From contig CAXBDA010000004.1 in the NCBI GenBank assembly GCA_963974595.1, positions 23,482-87,481 on the forward strand: 64,000 bases of DNA, given 5' to 3'. Positions 26,442 to 34,664 of the stretch are shown piece after piece. The notes below the pieces were generated by a model, which worked only from the letters and a program-made list of their open reading frames with translations, made no database searches and was not told the origin of the DNA. The stretch comes from PZPK01 sp963974595. GTDB lineage: Bacteria > Pseudomonadota > Gammaproteobacteria > Pseudomonadales > Oleiphilaceae. Each line of letters opens with the position of its first letter. Positions within the stretch are counted from its first letter, which is position 1. Position numbers and translations under genes: made by a program.

Positions 26442-27917
26442 TTAACCCACATCAATCATATGTACCGTACCATCTGGAAGCACTTCCGAGATTTGACCCT
26501 TTGGCTCATCCATTATCATGGCAATAAAGAATACAATAAGTGCTGAGGCTCCGATTACAATAAAGAAAGTACTGTAATCAACAAAACTTAATACCGTTAA
26601 ATAGGTCACTGCCCCCACATTACCATACGCCCCTGTCATACCAGCTATTTGCCCTGTCATACGACGTTTAATAAGTGGAACTACAGCAAATACGGCACCC
26701 TCACCCGCTTGAACAAAAAACGAACAACACATGGTGGCAATCACCGCGACCGCAATCCACCAGGTTGAATCAACTTGGCCCAATACAAAGTAACCCCCAG
26801 CCAAACCACCAATTAAAATCATCAATGATTTTCTGCGGCCAAACTTATCTGAAAACCAACCACCAGTAGGGCGAGCCACCAGATTCATAAAGGCAAAGCC
26901 TGAAGCCAATAAGCCTGCCTGAACGGGTGTTAAGGTGTCGAATGTATCCAAAAAGAATAGTGGCAGCATGGAAACAACCGCTAACTCTGAACCAAAGGTA
27001 ACAAAGTACGACCAATTTAATATGGCCACCTGCTTAAATGAATATTTGTCCAGCTCTTGAACACCGTGCGTTAAATTCTCTTTATTGACCTGCCAGATCT
27101 GACTCACCTGGAAGACAAAAAGTAGCGCCAATCCAACCCATAATACTATTGCCGCAGTATCCGTTAATAAACCCACACCCGCTGGCGATAGTTTCCAGGC
27201 TAGAACAGCTAAAGCAGCATACATGGGCACATTCATTGCTAAATAGAAGTAAAAGTCTTTCCAGCTTGTCACTTCAAGACCACCTGACCGCTTTGGTTTA
27301 AAGTAGGTAGAGCCTTTAGGCGTATCCCGGGCTACTTTGTAATAGAAAAAACCATATAAGCTAGCAATAACGCCTGTTGTTGCCAGAGCATAACGCCAGC
27401 CATTCTCGCCACCATACATTAATGCAAGTGTCGGCAAGGTCATCGCAGCAGCAGCAGAACCAAAGTTACCCCAACCGCCATAAATACCTTCTGCAATACC
27501 TACGCTCTTATGCGGGAACCATTCCCCCACCATACGAATACCAATAACAAAACCCGCACCCGTAAAGCCCATCAAAAAACGCATCAATGCAAGTTGTTCG
27601 TAGGTCTGCGCCAAGGCAAACACACAACAGATAATACCTGACACCACTAAAAGACTGCTGTAGGTTTTACGCGGACCAAATTTATCCACCAATATACCGA
27701 TTACAATACGGGCAGGAATCGTTAAGGCGACATTCAATATCATCAGAGCTTTGACTTGCTGATTCGTCATATTGAATGCTTCTTTCATAAAGATGAGAAG
27801 CGGGGCGTGGTTGAACCAAACAACGAAGGTTAAGAAAAATGCAAACCAAGTATAATGCAAGGTCTTTATTTTAGGGTCGCTAAAAGCGATTAAGTTAATT
27901 TTGTGTTCTTGGGACAT
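26442..27917 (-). CDS. nasA: Nitrate/nitrite transporter of the NarK/NasA (NNP) family
   Basis: A 491-residue major facilitator superfamily protein with about 12 membrane helices. Both nitrate signature segments are present: GIYGGWGNFGSAAAAMTLP and the second-half copy AGMTGAYGNVGAVTYLT. The extended C-terminal tail (GQISEVLPDGTVHMIDV) is like that of assimilatory NasA/NrtP transporters. GGAG lies 5 bp before ATG. An FNR-like box centred 68 bp upstream of ATG would fit an oxygen-controlled promoter, which is less usual for a purely assimilatory carrier. The adjacent downstream kinase/phosphatase supports the nasA identity. No reductase genes follow in the window. Confidence 0.92.
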   Translation of the reverse strand: MSQEHKINLIAFSDPKIKTLHYTWFAFFLTFVVWFNHAPLLIFMKEAFNMTNQQVKALMILNVALTIPARIVIGILVDKFGPRKTYSSLLVVSGIICCVFALAQTYEQLALMRFLMGFTGAGFVIGIRMVGEWFPHKSVGIAEGIYGGWGNFGSAAAAMTLPTLALMYGGENGWRYALATTGVIASLYGFFYYKVARDTPKGSTYFKPKRSGGLEVTSWKDFYFYLAMNVPMYAALAVLAWKLSPAGVGLLTDTAAIVLWVGLALLFVFQVSQIWQVNKENLTHGVQELDKYSFKQVAILNWSYFVTFGSELAVVSMLPLFFLDTFDTLTPVQAGLLASGFAFMNLVARPTGGWFSDKFGRRKSLMILIGGLAGGYFVLGQVDSTWWIAVAVIATMCCSFFVQAGEGAVFAVVPLIKRRMTGQIAGMTGAYGNVGAVTYLTVLSFVDYSTFFIVIGASALIVFFIAMIMDEPKGQISEVLPDGTVHMIDVG

Positions 27918-27960
27918 AACTACTCCTATCCAAAACGGGATTTAACGATATTCTGTCGCC

Positions 27961-27977
27961 ACCATACCTAATATGGT
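27961..27977. promoter_or_regulatory. Inverted repeat in the divergent nitrate-transporter promoter
   Basis: ACCATA-CCTAA-TATGGT, with perfect 6-bp arms, adjoins the FNR-like box at 27979-27992. The half sites contain TACC, as NarL/NarP heptamers do, but the spacing does not fit the known 7-2-7 arrangement. It is a candidate operator only. Confidence 0.3.
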
Positions 27978-27978
27978 A

Positions 27979-27992
27979 TTGACGTATATCAA
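27979..27992. promoter_or_regulatory. FNR/Anr-like binding site
   Basis: TTGAC-GTAT-ATCAA matches the FNR/Anr consensus TTGAT-N4-ATCAA at 9 of 10 defined positions. Its centre is 68 bp upstream of the nasA-type ATG (minus strand), which would place it near -41.5 if transcription starts about 27 bp before that ATG. It is 255 bp from the divergent narK-type gene, so the minus-strand gene is the likelier target. Confidence 0.65.
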
Positions 27993-28240
27993 GTTTCAAA
28001 AACCCCTACTCATAGAGAAATGCACTTCATACCCACTTTAGCTAGAATCCAAATCCGGTTCACACTAGAAACGATCAAGCCAGATACCCTCTATTAGGTA
28101 GTTTTTTTTCATTGCCAGAATAAAAAGGGTTAGACAGCCCCTATCGTTTATTTTTTTTGATTTAATACACCCCTGAAGCAATTAATAGCTATTATTTTCA
28201 AGTGATGCATGTTTTATTCACTTAAGAGCATAAACATATT

Positions 28241-29506
28241 ATGAACTTTGAATACCCTGGTGCATGGCGCGCGCTGAGCGCTGCAACTTTAGCGTTTGCC
28301 GCAAACTTTTCTGTTTGGACACTCTATGCAGTATTGGGTCTTGAGCTAAGAGAGACCCTGGATCTTAATGCGACTCAACTCGGACTTTTCTTTTCTGCAC
28401 CGGTACTAACAGGCGCTTTAGGCCGAATTCCTGCAGGCTGGCTAAGCGAGTGTTACAACCCTAAAACAGTCTACCTGTGGCAAATGCTCCTTAGTGCCCC
28501 CCCACTGTTTCTATTACCTTATGTCGACAGCCTGATGGCATATATTTGGCTTGGCTTATGGATAGGTATTAGCGGCACATCTTTCACGATTGGCATTCGT
28601 TACGTGACCGACTGGTTCGAAACAAATCGCCAAGGCACGATTATGGGAATCTTTGGTGCTGGCAACACCGGCTCAGCTATCACCCTAATGCTAGCCCCCT
28701 TTATTGTGGACAACTGGGGGTGGAATAGCATTGGCCCTATTTATGGCATTGGCTTATTGCTCGTTGCCTTCTTTTTTATGCTGGTCGCTCCCAGCAGGCC
28801 GTACACACCGAGCATTCGACAAGACAAACTAACGATCATCCAAGCATTAAAACAAGGCCAGATTTGGCGCTTTGGGCTTTATTATTACTTTGTTTTTGGT
28901 AGTTTTTTAGCGCTCATTTTATGGCTGCCTCAGTATTATGCATCTGCCTACGAGTTAAATAACACTCAAGCGATGGCCTTTACGCTATTTTTTGTTGCGA
29001 CATCCAGCATGGTGCGAGCACTTGGTGGCTGGTTTGCTGATAGATATGGCGGCCGAAGTGTTAATTGGACCGTCTTTTGGGTGTGCATTGTCTGTTTGTT
29101 TTTTATCTCATACCCACCAACAACGATGACGATTCATGGTATCAAACAAGATGTTGAGCTCACCGTAGAAATTAATGTCTGGGTATTTAGTGCCTTTATT
29201 TTTATAATTGGTATTGCGCAAGGCTTTGGCCGAGCCAGCATATATAAAACCATCCATGATTATTACCCTCAGCAAATGGGCTTAGTTGGCGGCATTGTCG
29301 CGGCTATAGGCGCATTAGGTGGCTGTACCCTCCCCATTGCCTTCGGGCTGGCTGAAGATTTTTTAGGCATATACAGCGCATGCTTTATGGTTTTATATGC
29401 GGTACTTGCCTGCTGCATGATGGTGATGTTTTTAGCCTTAAAGGAAGATCGCTTCCATAAGCGTGTTATAGCTGCCAACAATGATAATTTTTTAGAACGC
29501 GATTAA
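28241..29506 (+). CDS. narK: Second NarK-type nitrate/nitrite transporter
   Basis: A 421-residue major facilitator protein with about 12 helices, distinct from the divergent nasA-type carrier. Nitrate-family signatures are GIFGAGNTGSAITLM in the first half and GLVGGIVAAIGALGGCTLP in the second. The pore arginines are seen in FTIGIRYVTDW and in the second-half GFGRASIYK segment. It lacks the long C-terminal tail of NasA and fits the shorter NarK1/NarK2 carriers tied to respiratory nitrate uptake or nitrite export. moaB follows 39 bp later on the same strand, which supports a link to molybdoenzyme nitrate reduction. The upstream gap is 323 bp. Confidence 0.9.
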   Translation: MNFEYPGAWRALSAATLAFAANFSVWTLYAVLGLELRETLDLNATQLGLFFSAPVLTGALGRIPAGWLSECYNPKTVYLWQMLLSAPPLFLLPYVDSLMAYIWLGLWIGISGTSFTIGIRYVTDWFETNRQGTIMGIFGAGNTGSAITLMLAPFIVDNWGWNSIGPIYGIGLLLVAFFFMLVAPSRPYTPSIRQDKLTIIQALKQGQIWRFGLYYYFVFGSFLALILWLPQYYASAYELNNTQAMAFTLFFVATSSMVRALGGWFADRYGGRSVNWTVFWVCIVCLFFISYPPTTMTIHGIKQDVELTVEINVWVFSAFIFIIGIAQGFGRASIYKTIHDYYPQQMGLVGGIVAAIGALGGCTLPIAFGLAEDFLGIYSACFMVLYAVLACCMMVMFLALKEDRFHKRVIAANNDNFLERD

Positions 29507-29545
29507 GTCCCCCGTTTAACTTTGTAAGCATTTAAGAGAATCACT

Positions 29546-30100
29546 ATGGGCCATAATGTAAGCCAGAAAACCATTCCACTAAATATTGCTGTTTTGACAG
29601 TCTCAGACACACGTGATGAGAGCAATGATACCTCCGGTCAACTATTAGTAGAGCGCCTCAAAGACGCGGGGCATGTTCTGTCAGACAAGAAAATTGTAAT
29701 TGACGATATCTATAAAATCAGAGCCCACTTATCTCATTGGATTGCTGATAATGATACTCACGTAGTATTGATTACAGGTGGAACCGGTTTTACCAGTAGA
29801 GATAGTACACCTGAGGCCGTTAGTCCCCTTTTGGATAAAACAGTAAATGGCTTTGGCGAACTATTTAGACAAATTTCACTTGATCAAATTGGCACCTCAA
29901 CCATCCAGTCACGCGCTCTTGCGGGCATGGCAAATAAAACGCTTATATTCTGTTTACCAGGAAGTACAAATGCCTGTCGAACAGCCTGGGATGAAATTAT
30001 TTCCTCTCAAGTTGACAGCCGTCAAGGACCATGCAACTTCGTACCACAGCTAAAGAATATAAACTTCGCAGCCTGCATTGATAGAGAAAAACGTAATTAA
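29546..30100 (+). CDS. moaB: Molybdenum cofactor biosynthesis protein MoaB
   Basis: A 184-residue protein of the MoaB/Mog fold that adenylylates or handles molybdopterin on the way to molybdenum cofactor. Motifs are AVLTVSDTRDESNDTSGQ near the N-terminus, LITGGTGFTSRDSTPEAV for molybdopterin binding and the CLPGSTNACRTAWDE loop. The enzyme activity differs between MoaB and Mog proteins of different bacteria; sequence alone suggests MoaB. It follows the narK-type gene by 39 bp, likely one transcript, which fits supply of cofactor to a nitrate reductase encoded elsewhere. Confidence 0.93.
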   Translation: MGHNVSQKTIPLNIAVLTVSDTRDESNDTSGQLLVERLKDAGHVLSDKKIVIDDIYKIRAHLSHWIADNDTHVVLITGGTGFTSRDSTPEAVSPLLDKTVNGFGELFRQISLDQIGTSTIQSRALAGMANKTLIFCLPGSTNACRTAWDEIISSQVDSRQGPCNFVPQLKNINFAACIDREKRN

Positions 30101-30159
30101 TCAATTAGTTAGTCGTAACAGACCGTCACAAAAAAACAACAAAATTGCCATATCTATAC

Positions 30160-30189
30160 AATATGAGGTATATTCATCTACCCCATATT
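30160..30189. promoter_or_regulatory. Inverted repeat in the porin promoter
   Basis: AATATGAGGTA (30160-30170) and TACCCCATATT (30179-30189) pair with one mismatch across an 8-bp spacer, about 105 bp before the porin ATG. The TACCYCAT half sites recall NarL-type heptamers, and AATATGAGGT also occurs in the 26358-26390 hairpin. A dimeric regulator site is inferred. Confidence 0.4.
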
Positions 30190-30293
30190 AACAATTGTTC
30201 ATATCTACATCAAAGCGTTAAATAGTTCACAAATCATGTGCTAACCCAGACATGGTGAATAGAAAGATACCTTTATAAAATAGGATATTGCTT

Positions 30294-31505
30294 ATGAAAA
30301 ACACCCTCGGTCTAACCATTTCAATGCTCGCACTTGGCCTTACATCAGCACTGCCATTGCAAGCAAGTGAATCTGCCAACACCATTACAGAAGCGCTAAC
30401 AGGTGGCAAAGCAGATGTAGCATTACGATATAGAGCAGAGTATGTAGATCAAGATGGCCCTACTCGTGAAGCTAAAGCATCGACACTCAAGTCACGCATC
30501 ACTTACAAAACACTACCCATTGAAGGCTTTTCTGCAACGTTTGAAATGGATAATGTCAGTGTTGTTTTTGATGACAACTACAATGACGGTTCCGGATTGG
30601 ATAACGACCCGGAAGCGGTTGTAGCCGATGCAACCTATACAGAAATCAATCAAGGGTATTTAGATTATGCGGCAGGCAACACTATCGTCAGATATGGTCG
30701 CCAACGTATTTTGCTAGATAATGAACGTTTTGTCGGTGGCGTTGGCTGGCGTCAAAATGAACAAACCTATGACGCATTTTCTATCATCAATAACAGTCTG
30801 CCAGAAACCACAATCACCATTGCGAATGTTTACAACATTAATAGAATTGATGGTGGAAATATTGATGGTAATGATCATCAAATTTATCATCTTCTGAATG
30901 AAAGCATTAAAGGCCTGAAAGTAAGCGCCTATTATTATGACCTAAAAGGCCAAGCAGGCACTGCAATTGCTTCCAACTTAAGCACAATGGGCTTAAGAGT
31001 GAATGGAAAGACCCCTATAAATGACGACCTTTCTCTGCTTTACATAGCAGAATATGCTGAACAAGAAAAGGATGCCGCAGCACAGTATAATACAGAGTAT
31101 TTGAATCTTGAAGCGGGCATCACACTCGCCGGTATCACTGCAAAATTAGCCTATGAGCTTCAAAGTTCAGATAATGGTAATACTGCATTTACAACGCCAT
31201 TAGGTACCAACCATTCGTTCAATGGCTGGGCAGATCTGTTCCTTTCAACACCTAATACGGGTTTAGTAGATAGTGCTATCACGTTCTCGAGTGCACTTTT
31301 AGGCCCTAAAATTGCACTGACTTATCACCAGTTCGATTCTGATGTGAATAACATTGATTTTGGTAACGAAATTGATTTAGCGGTTAGCAAAAAATTTACA
31401 GAAAACTATTCGGGCTTATTTAAACTAGCCAAGTTCGATGGCAAAGCAGAAGGCGGCAAGCCTGACACCACTAAAGTCTGGTTACAGTTACAAGCTAAAT
31501 TTTAA
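30294..31505 (+). CDS. Outer-membrane porin, alginate-export-like family
   Basis: The 403-residue precursor has a classical signal peptide (MKNTLGLTISMLALGLTSAL then ASES) and an alternating beta-strand mature part that ends in phenylalanine (LQLQAKF), the outer-membrane barrel signal. The segment YGRQRILLDNERFVGGVGWRQN resembles alginate-export/OprE-like porins common in marine gammaproteobacteria. Such proteins are general or solute-selective channels and the name does not prove alginate export. ATG at 30294 has AGGA 8 bp upstream and is preferred over a TTG two codons earlier. It lies among nitrate genes, so a nitrate/nitrite pore is possible but unproven. A terminator follows. Confidence 0.85.
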   Translation: MKNTLGLTISMLALGLTSALPLQASESANTITEALTGGKADVALRYRAEYVDQDGPTREAKASTLKSRITYKTLPIEGFSATFEMDNVSVVFDDNYNDGSGLDNDPEAVVADATYTEINQGYLDYAAGNTIVRYGRQRILLDNERFVGGVGWRQNEQTYDAFSIINNSLPETTITIANVYNINRIDGGNIDGNDHQIYHLLNESIKGLKVSAYYYDLKGQAGTAIASNLSTMGLRVNGKTPINDDLSLLYIAEYAEQEKDAAAQYNTEYLNLEAGITLAGITAKLAYELQSSDNGNTAFTTPLGTNHSFNGWADLFLSTPNTGLVDSAITFSSALLGPKIALTYHQFDSDVNNIDFGNEIDLAVSKKFTENYSGLFKLAKFDGKAEGGKPDTTKVWLQLQAKF

Positions 31506-31583
31506 GCTGCCACGTTATATTAATCAGGTAACACTTATAGAGCATTTATGCTTATCAGGACTTGACCTATATTTGTTACCAGT

Positions 31584-31614
31584 GTGAGGGCCTTTTTCTG
31601 CCCTCGCTCTTTTT
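31584..31614 (+). terminator. Terminator after the porin gene
   Basis: An 8-bp stem with one G-U pair (31584-31591 with 31600-31607), 8-nt loop CTTTTTCT, followed by TCTTTTT. A second, weaker hairpin (GCGCAAA/TTTGCGC) lies at about 31623-31647. Confidence 0.75.
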
Positions 31615-31783
31615 AAAAATATGCGCAAACCCATAAGGCTTTGCGCTATTTCTTTTATATTTAAGCGCATTTTTCTTGATGACTGCTAAGCTTAAACATG
31701 CACTTTATTTTGAAGTACATCTCTTTGTTCTGGGTGATTTTATCAACATAATGGCCTGAGAGTGATGCTTAGGAGTTTACTTA

Positions 31784-32395
31784 ATGCTCAATGAAAACAC
31801 ACTACAAACGGTGATCGCTGCAAAAGTATCTGCAGAACTTTATCACGCGCAGGAAATCACTCGAAGTCTATCAATTTCATCCAAGAACTTACGTGTACTG
31901 GCGAAACGAATTGGAGAAAGCGCAGCCGGTCTAGCAGTACTGGCAACCTTTTACGACGAGTGCTCAAGAGAGTCTATTTCTCTAGCCGATCATGTCAGTG
32001 CAATGACGATTCAAACAGCTAATCGAGCCGTAAAAGAATGGCGATATAGTATATATGAAGAAAAATTAGAACAGGCTTGCAAAAAAATGGGGGATCGCCC
32101 TGCCCCTGAAAATATTATGGTAGTACTGAATGCGAAGCCAGAGCGAGAGATGCAAAGCAAAGAACATATGTCCCACTTTAACCGTGAATTACACGACTTG
32201 CTGATTTCCATGCAAAAGAATATTCGGAGTATTGCTGTTATCGCCGTAAATTCAAAAATCGAAGCACCCAGAACGGGCGTTCATAGCCCTGTTCTGCTCG
32301 ATATGGCGCAAAATGTCGAAGAAATGATTAAACAAATACTCAAACATATCGATACTGCCTTAAAATTCCTCTCTAAAAATAAACAAATACTCTAG
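31784..32395 (+). CDS. Small helical protein with MCP-hairpin-like segment
   Basis: A 203-residue soluble protein predicted to be almost all helix. Residues 149-165 (SIAVIAVNSKIEAPRTG) resemble the signalling hairpin tip of chemoreceptors (consensus LLALNAAIEAARAG). An earlier stretch (33-58, SKNLRVLAKRIGESAAGLAV then LATFYDE) looks like another receptor-type coiled-coil turn. It has no membrane segment, HAMP or known sensor domain. A strong AGGAG lies 8 bp before ATG. It is followed 8 bp later by an ODP-type diiron protein, so the two are surely co-translated. I infer a signalling adaptor or cytoplasmic pseudo-receptor that uses the diiron protein as sensor; the family name is not known to me. 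Confidence 0.75.
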   Translation: MLNENTLQTVIAAKVSAELYHAQEITRSLSISSKNLRVLAKRIGESAAGLAVLATFYDECSRESISLADHVSAMTIQTANRAVKEWRYSIYEEKLEQACKKMGDRPAPENIMVVLNAKPEREMQSKEHMSHFNRELHDLLISMQKNIRSIAVIAVNSKIEAPRTGVHSPVLLDMAQNVEEMIKQILKHIDTALKFLSKNKQIL

Positions 32396-32403
32396 GAAGT
32401 CAC

Positions 32404-33144
32404 ATGAAGTCTGCCTCTATTTATAATGAAAAACATCAATGGGTCTATTTCGGGAGAGATCCTGAAAAACCAGAAAAAATAATTGATTCCAACCAATTTA
32501 TGATTATCAATAATGATCAGGCCATCTTACTTGATCCAGGCGGTGTGGAACTATTTGCCCCCATGCTTAGCTCGGTCGTAAAATATATTCCACTTGAACA
32601 AATTACTCAGATTTTTGCTTCTCACCAAGACCCTGACATTATCTCTTCACTTGGTTTATGGGATCAGGTCATCCCAAAAGCGAAACTGCATGGCCCTTGG
32701 CTATGGGAGAGTTTTATTACTCATTTTGGTATGAATAACATTGAGTATATCCCCATCCCTGATGAAGGAAAAACTTTAGATGTTGGCGGTTTATCCTTGC
32801 AGCTCATACCGGCACATTACTTACATTCATCAGGCAACTTTAGTGTGTATGATCCTGTTTCGAAAATACTATTCTCTGGAGATATTGGCGCAGCATTAGA
32901 GCCTATTGATAGCCCGATGTATGTCGATAACTTTGAAGACCATATCCCAAAAATGAAACTTTTCCATCAACGCTGGATGCCATCCAATGCAGCAAAACAG
33001 GATTGGATTAAACGTGTAAGAAAGCTCGATATTGAAATGATGCTGCCACAACATGGCCGCATGTTTAAAGGTGAAAATGTCGGTAAATTTCTGGACTGGT
33101 TCGAGCACTTACAGGTAGGCTCCGCAATTTCCCTAAAAGAATGA
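32404..33144 (+). CDS. ODP-type diiron protein of the metallo-beta-lactamase/flavodiiron fold
   Basis: A 246-residue protein with the flavodiiron N-domain fold but no flavodoxin part. Candidate iron ligands are H74, D76 and D78 (SHQDPD), H138 or H141 (AHYLHSSGN), D160 (FSGD) and H217 (LPQHG). Flavodiiron enzymes have HxExDH at the first site; HxDxD is the pattern I associate with ODP proteins, such as the oxygen-sensing diiron protein of Treponema denticola chemotaxis. Oxygen or NO binding is therefore likely, catalysis uncertain. AGGA precedes ATG. It is coupled to the MCP-hairpin-like gene upstream and to trhP 7 bp downstream. Confidence 0.82.
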   Translation: MKSASIYNEKHQWVYFGRDPEKPEKIIDSNQFMIINNDQAILLDPGGVELFAPMLSSVVKYIPLEQITQIFASHQDPDIISSLGLWDQVIPKAKLHGPWLWESFITHFGMNNIEYIPIPDEGKTLDVGGLSLQLIPAHYLHSSGNFSVYDPVSKILFSGDIGAALEPIDSPMYVDNFEDHIPKMKLFHQRWMPSNAAKQDWIKRVRKLDIEMMLPQHGRMFKGENVGKFLDWFEHLQVGSAISLKE

Positions 33145-33151
33145 AGGCAAT

Positions 33152-34582
33152 ATGAACAAAACTGAATTACTCTCTCCGGCTGGCTCACTAAAAAACATGG
33201 AATATGCATTCGCCTATGGCGCGGATGCTGTCTACGCAGGCCAGCCACGTTATAGCTTGCGGGTACGAGAAAATGAATTTAACCGAATAGAGAATATTGC
33301 CCAAGGCGTTCAACGTGCCCATGAGCTCGGTAAGCAATTCTACATCGCGTCTAATATCAGCCCACACAACGATAAAGTAAAAAGCTATTTGCGTGATATG
33401 GAAGAAGTGGTGGCGATGAAACCCGATGCGCTGATAATGTCTGATCCAGGCATTATCATGCTGGTAAGAGAAAAGTGGCCCGATTTACCGATTCATCTTT
33501 CTGTGCAAGCGAATGCTGTTAACTGGGCAACCGTTAAATTCTGGCAAAAACAAGGTTTAACGCGGGTTATTCTATCGCGTGAGCTATCTCTAGATGAAAT
33601 TGCCGAAATCAAGCAGCGCTGCCCAGAAATGGAAATCGAAGTCTTTGTTCATGGCGCATTGTGTATTGCTTATTCGGGTCGCTGCTTACTTTCAGGTTAT
33701 ATGACGCACCGAGACTCAAACCAAGGCGCGTGTACTAATTCTTGTCGATGGAAGTATCAAACACATGAAGCTGAAAACAGCGCAGGAGGTGAAATTGTGC
33801 CGAGCCAGCCAGTATCGCACCTTGACCCGTCTTTAGAAAAGCTAGCATTTACAGCTTCTGCCAAATCACCATCCCAAGAATGGCCTCAAGAGCAGCTTTC
33901 ACAACCTCATTTAGATGAAGATTTATCGAAAGTGTCGCCTTTGTATCTTCTACAAGAAAAAGGTCGTCCGGGTGAATTTATGCCTGCGTATGAAGATGAA
34001 CACGGCACTTACATTATGAACTCTAAAGATTTAAGAGCGGTGCAACATGTTAAACGCTTAATCGATATAGGCGTTGAATCCCTGAAAATAGAAGGCCGCA
34101 CCAAGTCATATTATTATGCTGCGAGAACCGCACAAGTTTATCGTCGAGCCATTGATGATGCACTAGCAGGCAGGGAATTTAATATGGCTCTCATGGATGA
34201 CTTGGAAGGCATGGCTAATCGCGGTTTTACCGAAGGTTTTTATCGACGACATGTGCCTGATGAGTATCAAAACTACGAAACCGGTAATTCAAGATCGACA
34301 AAGCAGCTATTCGTAGCCGATATTGTTAATGCCAACATGGCTGAAAATACCTTAAGCCTAGAAGCGAAAAATAAGTTTGAAGTTGGCGACCACTTAACGC
34401 TGATGACCCCAAAAGGCAATATCGCCTTCAACGTAGCTCAGCTGAGAAACACGAAAAACCAACAAACTGTTGAGGCAGCTTTAGGCTCTGGTTATCTCGT
34501 TGATCTTGATATTCCAGAACTATCTCAACTGGGCCTATCACCCGATCAGCTAGCAAAAGGTTTGTTGGTTAAAGACCTTTAA
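33152..34582 (+). CDS. trhP: tRNA hydroxylation protein TrhP (peptidase U32 family, YegQ)
   Basis: The 476-residue protein is very close to E. coli YegQ/TrhP over both ends: KTELLSPAGSLKNMEYAFAY and the U32 signature VFVHGALCIAYSGRCLLSGY. TrhP takes part in prephenate-dependent hydroxylation of uridine 34 in certain tRNAs. Four conserved cysteines (CIAYSGRC and NQGACTNSC, about residues 170-195) could bind an iron-sulfur cluster, as in related UbiU/UbiV. A polar insert rich in S, P, Q and E at about 212-265 is longer than in E. coli, and EDEHGTYIMNSKDLR follows it. It is 7 bp after the ODP gene. Oxygen-independent chemistry of this family would fit the low-oxygen setting. Confidence 0.93.
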   Translation: MNKTELLSPAGSLKNMEYAFAYGADAVYAGQPRYSLRVRENEFNRIENIAQGVQRAHELGKQFYIASNISPHNDKVKSYLRDMEEVVAMKPDALIMSDPGIIMLVREKWPDLPIHLSVQANAVNWATVKFWQKQGLTRVILSRELSLDEIAEIKQRCPEMEIEVFVHGALCIAYSGRCLLSGYMTHRDSNQGACTNSCRWKYQTHEAENSAGGEIVPSQPVSHLDPSLEKLAFTASAKSPSQEWPQEQLSQPHLDEDLSKVSPLYLLQEKGRPGEFMPAYEDEHGTYIMNSKDLRAVQHVKRLIDIGVESLKIEGRTKSYYYAARTAQVYRRAIDDALAGREFNMALMDDLEGMANRGFTEGFYRRHVPDEYQNYETGNSRSTKQLFVADIVNANMAENTLSLEAKNKFEVGDHLTLMTPKGNIAFNVAQLRNTKNQQTVEAALGSGYLVDLDIPELSQLGLSPDQLAKGLLVKDL

Positions 34583-34664
34583 AAACCTAGAAATTTCTAC
34601 CCTTCTCGGCCTTTCCTTAACAGGGGGAAGGTGCTTAAAATGGGTTTTGACAGGACGAAATCTG

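Noticed and set aside
27979..27992. FNR-like box as the control site of the divergent narK gene
   Set aside because: The distance to the 28241 start is about 255 bp, too far for a direct class II site; assigned to the minus-strand gene instead, though a long leader cannot be excluded.
31750..31765. FNR-like sequence TGATTTTATCAA before the MCP-hairpin-like gene
   Set aside because: The half sites are 3 bp apart rather than 4 and the first T is missing, so it does not fit the consensus.
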